DNA of 21,278 nt. Source: a virus. Shown piece after piece: positions 18,183 through 21,278 of this stretch. The first letter of the stretch is position 1; each line of letters begins with the position of its first letter. The notes under the pieces were generated by a model. That model was given only the letters and a program-made list of their open reading frames with translations. It had not been told where the DNA came from and made no database searches. A program made the position numbers and the translations under genes. The stretch is taken from positions 1 to 21,278 of IMG/VR virus record IMGVR_UViG_3300008339_000605. The stretch is one strand, 5' to 3'.

Positions 18183-20168
18183 TTATATCCAAGATGGCCG
18201 CCACATTCGTGGTGGTGTCTTCGCAGCAGTGAGTTGTGGTGCGTGTAATTCTGCAAACCAATGTGCCATCACAAGGTCAGTTCCACGTTTCTTATCTCGA
18301 GTCCATGTAGCCATCTCATCTATCAACGCAAGTGTTTTCCAGTTCTCCACCATTGTCGGTAAACGAATCGCACCGGTACGCCACAGTGGGGGAAGTAAAG
18401 CTTCTACACCTAAAGTTTCGTCAAGTTTGTTTCGGCTGGTGGTGTGAGCAATCACGTTGACACGGTTGATGGCTTGCCATCGGCGCACAAACTCATGTGC
18501 CAAAAGGAATCTTTGTGCGGCGTTCACTTCCACAATCCAATGGGTTATCGGATGCCCCATCTGTACTGATCTGTGTTGCCAATCATCCATGATTCCTGAA
18601 TACTCACCGGTTCCGACAGAGAAACCTAAAAGTTCTTCAGCTGTGAGACGGGTTCGTTCTAGATCTATCAGGTAACGAAGGTTGGTGTCAGGCTGATACA
18701 GCCACCATTGGACTGCCCAAAACTCAGATGGAGAAGGATCTACAGAGGCAATCGAAATAATTGGTTGACGTAACCCTGGTGGTATGTATCCTGGGCGGCG
18801 ATCCCTGTCTATGCACCCTGGGTACATGATGCCATCGGGTCCGACCCCGCCGGTTGCCCATACCCGTTCAATTAGATACATCCCAGCTTCTATGTCTTCT
18901 TGTTGATAGACGATTTTGAACTTGGTTGGGTTGGAATGTTTGATGAAAGATAGGTCTTTCCACGACAGTCGGTGTGGATCTAGTAGCGGTCCTTCGGGCC
19001 AGGCGGGTGCATCCTTTCGGCGGGACTGTGGGCCTGTATCCAAATCTTCGTACCAAGCTTTATAAACCAGGTGATGATACTTTTTCTTTTTAACCGGTTC
19101 TTTTGCTTCCGTAAGTTTGTCCAAAAGGGTGACATCTTGCCCATCGTAGTCGTCATCAAAGTCATCGTAGGTTTCTTTGGACAGACAGTGGGCGTACAGG
19201 TCGGTTGGTCCTAGCCGTTGACCGACCACAGCTAGTAGTCCACCTGGGTCTACACGGGCTTCCGCTACAGAATCCCAGCGTTCTATCAGTTTGTCTCGAG
19301 CAGCAGATTCTTTAGCGTTCTCGGGTCCGGCAACGTCATCAAAAAGACATAGATCGGCACGGTGACCGATGAACTCGGACTCTATACCGTAAGCAGAAAC
19401 GGTTGGTTCTTTGTTGTCTAGACCGCCGACACCTAACTGTTCAACCACAAACTCTTCTGCTCGCCACAATCCACCTGATGCTGACGGTTTGAACCTGCCA
19501 TAGTCATGTGCGAGACACGCTTCAGCGTTCAAAGCTAACCCTTTGCGTACCAGTTCAGGGTCAGGTTCCAACGGAAATGGCCGTTCAAGGGTTTCACGGA
19601 TACGGCGACTGTACTGTTTTGCCATAGATTGAGAAATTGACCCAATCATCACACGGATCGCCCTGTTTCGGACTATCACCCACACGGCAACATCATGCCA
19701 AAGGGTTGATTTGCCGGCACCTGGAGCAACATTGACGACACAAAACTCTTTCTCAGGGGATTCAAGCCATTTGACGATCTGTAACGCAGCATCAACTTGC
19801 CACGGTGACGGGACACGACCCAAATATCTGCGCCGAAAGTAGTCAAAGTCTTCCATTCCACGTTTCGCTTCATCAGAAAGGTCACCGTATTGACGTACCG
19901 ATGGCAGATCTATTGCTTCGGTGATGGCCTGTTTGTAGGCATCAGCGTCTCGACCACCAGTAACCTTAGATTTACGGATGCCAAGATCAGCGGCTTGGAT
20001 CTCAGCCCCAACCTTTTTGGCTTTCGCATCCCACTTCTGTCCAGTGTTCACATGGATGCCAACCATCGCAGAAGCTTCTTTGATGGTTAACCCGCTGGAG
20101 CGTAACGCAAAAAACTTGGCACGGATTTCTGCTGGCAGTTTGCGTCTGCCCGAAAACTCATTGCCCAT
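18183..20168 (-). CDS. Terminase large subunit (TerL) with N-terminal helix-turn-helix (661 aa)
   Basis: ATG 20168-20166; the preceding gene ends 11 nt inside. Residues 14-48 form a clear helix-turn-helix (IRAKFFALRSSGLTIKEASA then MVGIHVNTGQKW), a DNA-binding element normally found in the small subunit. The ATPase has Walker A APGAGKST at 148-155 and Walker B LCLFDD at 273-278. The nuclease part has SIASVDPSPSEFW with D477, then HWIVEVNAAQ with E547, then GTDLVMAHWFAE with D631, consistent with the RNase H-like acidic triad. TerL cuts concatemeric DNA and drives it into the procapsid through the portal encoded next. The 661-aa length is long for the family because of the HTH and spacer region up to about residue 100. 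Confidence 0.93.
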   Translation of the reverse strand: MGNEFSGRRKLPAEIRAKFFALRSSGLTIKEASAMVGIHVNTGQKWDAKAKKVGAEIQAADLGIRKSKVTGGRDADAYKQAITEAIDLPSVRQYGDLSDEAKRGMEDFDYFRRRYLGRVPSPWQVDAALQIVKWLESPEKEFCVVNVAPGAGKSTLWHDVAVWVIVRNRAIRVMIGSISQSMAKQYSRRIRETLERPFPLEPDPELVRKGLALNAEACLAHDYGRFKPSASGGLWRAEEFVVEQLGVGGLDNKEPTVSAYGIESEFIGHRADLCLFDDVAGPENAKESAARDKLIERWDSVAEARVDPGGLLAVVGQRLGPTDLYAHCLSKETYDDFDDDYDGQDVTLLDKLTEAKEPVKKKKYHHLVYKAWYEDLDTGPQSRRKDAPAWPEGPLLDPHRLSWKDLSFIKHSNPTKFKIVYQQEDIEAGMYLIERVWATGGVGPDGIMYPGCIDRDRRPGYIPPGLRQPIISIASVDPSPSEFWAVQWWLYQPDTNLRYLIDLERTRLTAEELLGFSVGTGEYSGIMDDWQHRSVQMGHPITHWIVEVNAAQRFLLAHEFVRRWQAINRVNVIAHTTSRNKLDETLGVEALLPPLWRTGAIRLPTMVENWKTLALIDEMATWTRDKKRGTDLVMAHWFAELHAPQLTAAKTPPRMWRPSWI

Positions 20169-20439
20169 AGTTTGCTAGTTTCTCCAACCGTTGAACCTCT
20201 GATTCTAGTTCACGAACCTCCAACCGAAGAGACTCAATCTCATCCGCAGCTTGACGACAAGCTTTAAAAATAGAGTTGGCACCAAAGTTCTGTCGAACAT
20301 CAGCAATATCCCGCAACGTCAAGACAACATCCTGCGAACTCGCACGAAGGTACGCTGCTTTCATCTCATCCCAATCCACTTGATCCTCTTTCAAATCCCA
20401 AAAATTAGCACCCGAATACTTCAACACCCTAGGCAACAT
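20158..20439 (-). CDS. Small coiled-coil protein upstream of TerL (93 aa), possible TerS or packaging accessory
   Basis: ATG 20439-20437 with GGGAG six bases upstream; the stop overlaps the TerL start by 11 nt. The N-terminus is MLPRVLKYSGANFWDLKEDQ, followed by an acidic helix. Residues 62-90 form a heptad-patterned coiled coil (ADEIESLRLEVRELESEVQR). No helix-turn-helix is visible, and the HTH lies in the next protein instead. The gene is the first after the promoter and in the place where a small terminase is expected, and coiled coils are used for TerS oligomerisation. A TerS that has given its DNA-binding part to TerL is one reading. An unrelated small protein is equally possible. Confidence 0.7.
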   Translation of the reverse strand: MLPRVLKYSGANFWDLKEDQVDWDEMKAAYLRASSQDVVLTLRDIADVRQNFGANSIFKACRQAADEIESLRLEVRELESEVQRLEKLANYGQ

Positions 20440-20464
20440 AAAAAACTCCCTTCAGTACCGTTGA

Positions 20465-20493
20465 ACAATACATCCGATAGTGTACGATGTCAA
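20465..20493 (-). promoter_or_regulatory. Sigma70-like promoter for the structural operon
   Basis: On the minus strand a perfect -35 TTGACA (20493-20488) is followed by a 17-bp spacer and a -10 TATTGT (20470-20465). The -35 and the spacing are ideal and the -10 matches four of six bases. Transcription would begin around 20458, about 20 bases before the first start codon, with GGGAG in between. It would let the host RNA polymerase read the packaging and structural genes. Confidence 0.7.
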
Positions 20494-20500
20494 TGAGGTT

Positions 20501-20533
20501 GAGCCACAGAGTCAACCCTTCCTCTGTTGGCTC
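20501..20533. promoter_or_regulatory. Eleven-bp dyad (hairpin) next to the operon promoter
   Basis: GAGCCACAGAG (20501-20511) can pair with CTCTG-T-TGGCTC (20522-20533), giving 11 bp with one bulged T and a 10-base loop. It ends only 8 bp from the -35 box. There is no T-tract on the minus strand, so an operator or activator site is more likely than a terminator for that strand. On the plus strand it is followed by CCTCACCTTTC, a poor terminator tail. Confidence 0.45.
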
Positions 20534-21278
20534 CCTCACCTTTCTAACAACCGAACGATCCGTACAAACGGTGGAGCAAGCCCTAGACCCTGGACACAAC
20601 GATGAGTCAGCCAGGAACGGGAAGATGGCCGGAAACGGGGACCGACCCCAACATCATCAACAACGCCACGCAGCTTAGCCACAGCTATTAAAAATGTGAC
20701 ACGTACAGGGGTAACAAAGAGTTAAAGAAACTTGGGTGTCGGCTAAAAACATTTGGTCACGGCCACCCTCGAACAACAAGTTCGTAAAGCGTGGGGGGGA
20801 ACCAAACACCGCACCATCACCCAGTTACTACCGCGCCCCTACACGGGGCTTGGTGCCGGCAAGAACCCTGCAACCCAGCGACATACTCAACACCCAAACA
20901 GACACAAATGAATAAACATACAAAACAACGCATAACCACACAACCACCCAACGAGACCAACCAACCACAAAACCACAGAGAGTGACCAACCCGACACCAA
21001 CATCAACACCCAGCTTCAAGGCAGCAAGGTGCGACAGCACCGCGCTAGCAACAAAACCATCTACAGAGAAAAAGGGTAATACGTATATACTGGGGGGGGT
21101 GGCTCGGCACATGGGCGGGTTGCGTACAGGTGTTCGGTCGGCCAGGCGTACAGGTGTTCGGTTACCGGCAGGTAGGTTACTTGACGGTAACTAGCTCACG
21201 GGGGAGAGGGCAGGGGGGTCACCTCAATTCTTCCGAAGGGTACCCGCCCCGCATTGGTGGATATCTTCGGATCACGCC
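20534..21278. other. Gene-poor region upstream of the packaging genes, with no supported gene
   Basis: No open frame here has a ribosome site and a convincing composition. Positions 20881-21000 contain, by count, only 7 T and 10 G in 120 bases on the plus strand, so the minus strand is G/T-rich. A C-rich stretch at 20957-20974 makes the minus strand read GG-TTTTGT-GG-TT-GG-TT-GG, a two-layer quadruplex pattern. There are G7 (20793-20799) and G8 (21092-21099) runs, small hairpins at 20835-20849 (GCCCC/GGGGC) and 21028-21041 (GGTGC/GCACC), and a 17-bp direct repeat near 21.13 kb. Being next to the terminase genes, it may hold the packaging start site or another control region. Confidence 0.5.
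21122..21162. repeat. 17-bp perfect direct repeat, two copies, 24-bp period
   Basis: GCGTACAGGTGTTCGGT occurs at 21122-21138 and again at 21146-21162, separated by 7 bp. It is followed by GGTTAC at 21160-21165, a second GGTTAC and a GTTAC/GTAAC inverted pair around 21176-21191. Closely spaced direct repeats near a terminase gene could be binding sites for packaging or regulatory proteins. Confidence 0.7.

Noticed and set aside
20461-20488. Plus-strand promoter-like TTGAAC, 16 bp, TACGAT
   Set aside because: It overlaps the much better minus-strand promoter and leads into a region with no supported plus-strand gene.
21076-21099. TAATACG...TATACT followed by G8, reminiscent of a phage RNA polymerase (T7-type) promoter
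   Set aside because: Only the first seven bases match the T7 consensus well, no second copy was seen in the window, and no phage RNA polymerase gene is visible here.
20828-21112. Minus-strand frame giving a very hydrophobic 94-aa peptide (WVVVWLCVVLYVYSFVSVW)
   Set aside because: The hydrophobicity is a direct result of the G/T-rich strand. The ATG has no Shine-Dalgarno (CGCAACCCGCCC precedes it). A real small membrane protein cannot be fully excluded; conservation in relatives would decide.
21232-21271. TCCGAAG / CTTCGGA inverted repeat at the window end
   Set aside because: A 7-bp stem with a 26-base loop is weak and could be chance. It has no T-tract.
21219-21278. Minus-strand frame running in from the window edge, ending MRGGYPSEELR then TGA
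   Set aside because: Only 19 codons are visible, too few to tell a gene end from chance. Sequence beyond 21278 would settle it.

Overview
The window is a stretch of a tailed-bacteriophage genome. Every convincing gene lies on the minus strand, so the operon reads from about 20.5 kb down to position 1. The genes are head, packaging and fibre genes: a terminase large subunit, a portal, a scaffold, a major capsid protein that looks like the N4-gp56 family, a collagen-like fibre and two glycosyltransferases. I see no tail-tube, tape-measure, holin, lysin, integrase or replication gene. With the N4-type capsid and several very large proteins beside the portal, this points to a podovirus-like virion, but that is inference. 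Two small proteins after the capsid gene, including one with a CFGCK motif, and the type of glycosyltransferase recall phages of Actinobacteria. The host is therefore probably actinobacterial, and the moderate base composition would suit an aquatic lineage. This host call rests on memory of families, not on a search.

Layout in transcription order. (1) 20440-21278 holds no gene I can support. It has a strong A/C versus G/T strand asymmetry, G runs, a 17-bp direct repeat and dyads, and ends in a good sigma70-like promoter (TTGACA, 17 bp, TATTGT). (2) 20439-16308 is the packaging module: a 93-aa coiled-coil protein, a TerL with an N-terminal helix-turn-helix, and the portal. (3) 16306-7696 holds a 124-aa protein, a 1550-aa protein and proteins of 247, 672 and 276 aa. 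They are joined mostly by overlapping stop/start codons and sit where a protease or scaffold gene is usually found. They are candidates for internal (ejection) or tail-stub proteins. (4) 7695-6009 is a leader region, a scaffold gene, the major capsid gene and a hairpin terminator. (5) 5990-4361 holds two small conserved-type phage proteins and a GT-B glycosyltransferase. (6) 4361-3171 is a run of five tiny basic proteins, two of them only 43 and 56 aa. (7) 3170-1 holds a BppU-like Ig-fold protein, a 638-aa collagen-like fibre and a GT-A glycosyltransferase that runs off the window.

Working together, modules 2-4 build and fill the head, and modules 5-7 appear to build and decorate the adsorption fibre. 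The most interesting idea is that the two glycosyltransferases flanking the fibre genes modify the Thr-rich Gly-Pro-Thr / Gly-Ala-Thr repeats of the fibre. The second is the compact run of lysine-rich micro-proteins, which may be packaged with DNA or act as small virion or assembly factors.
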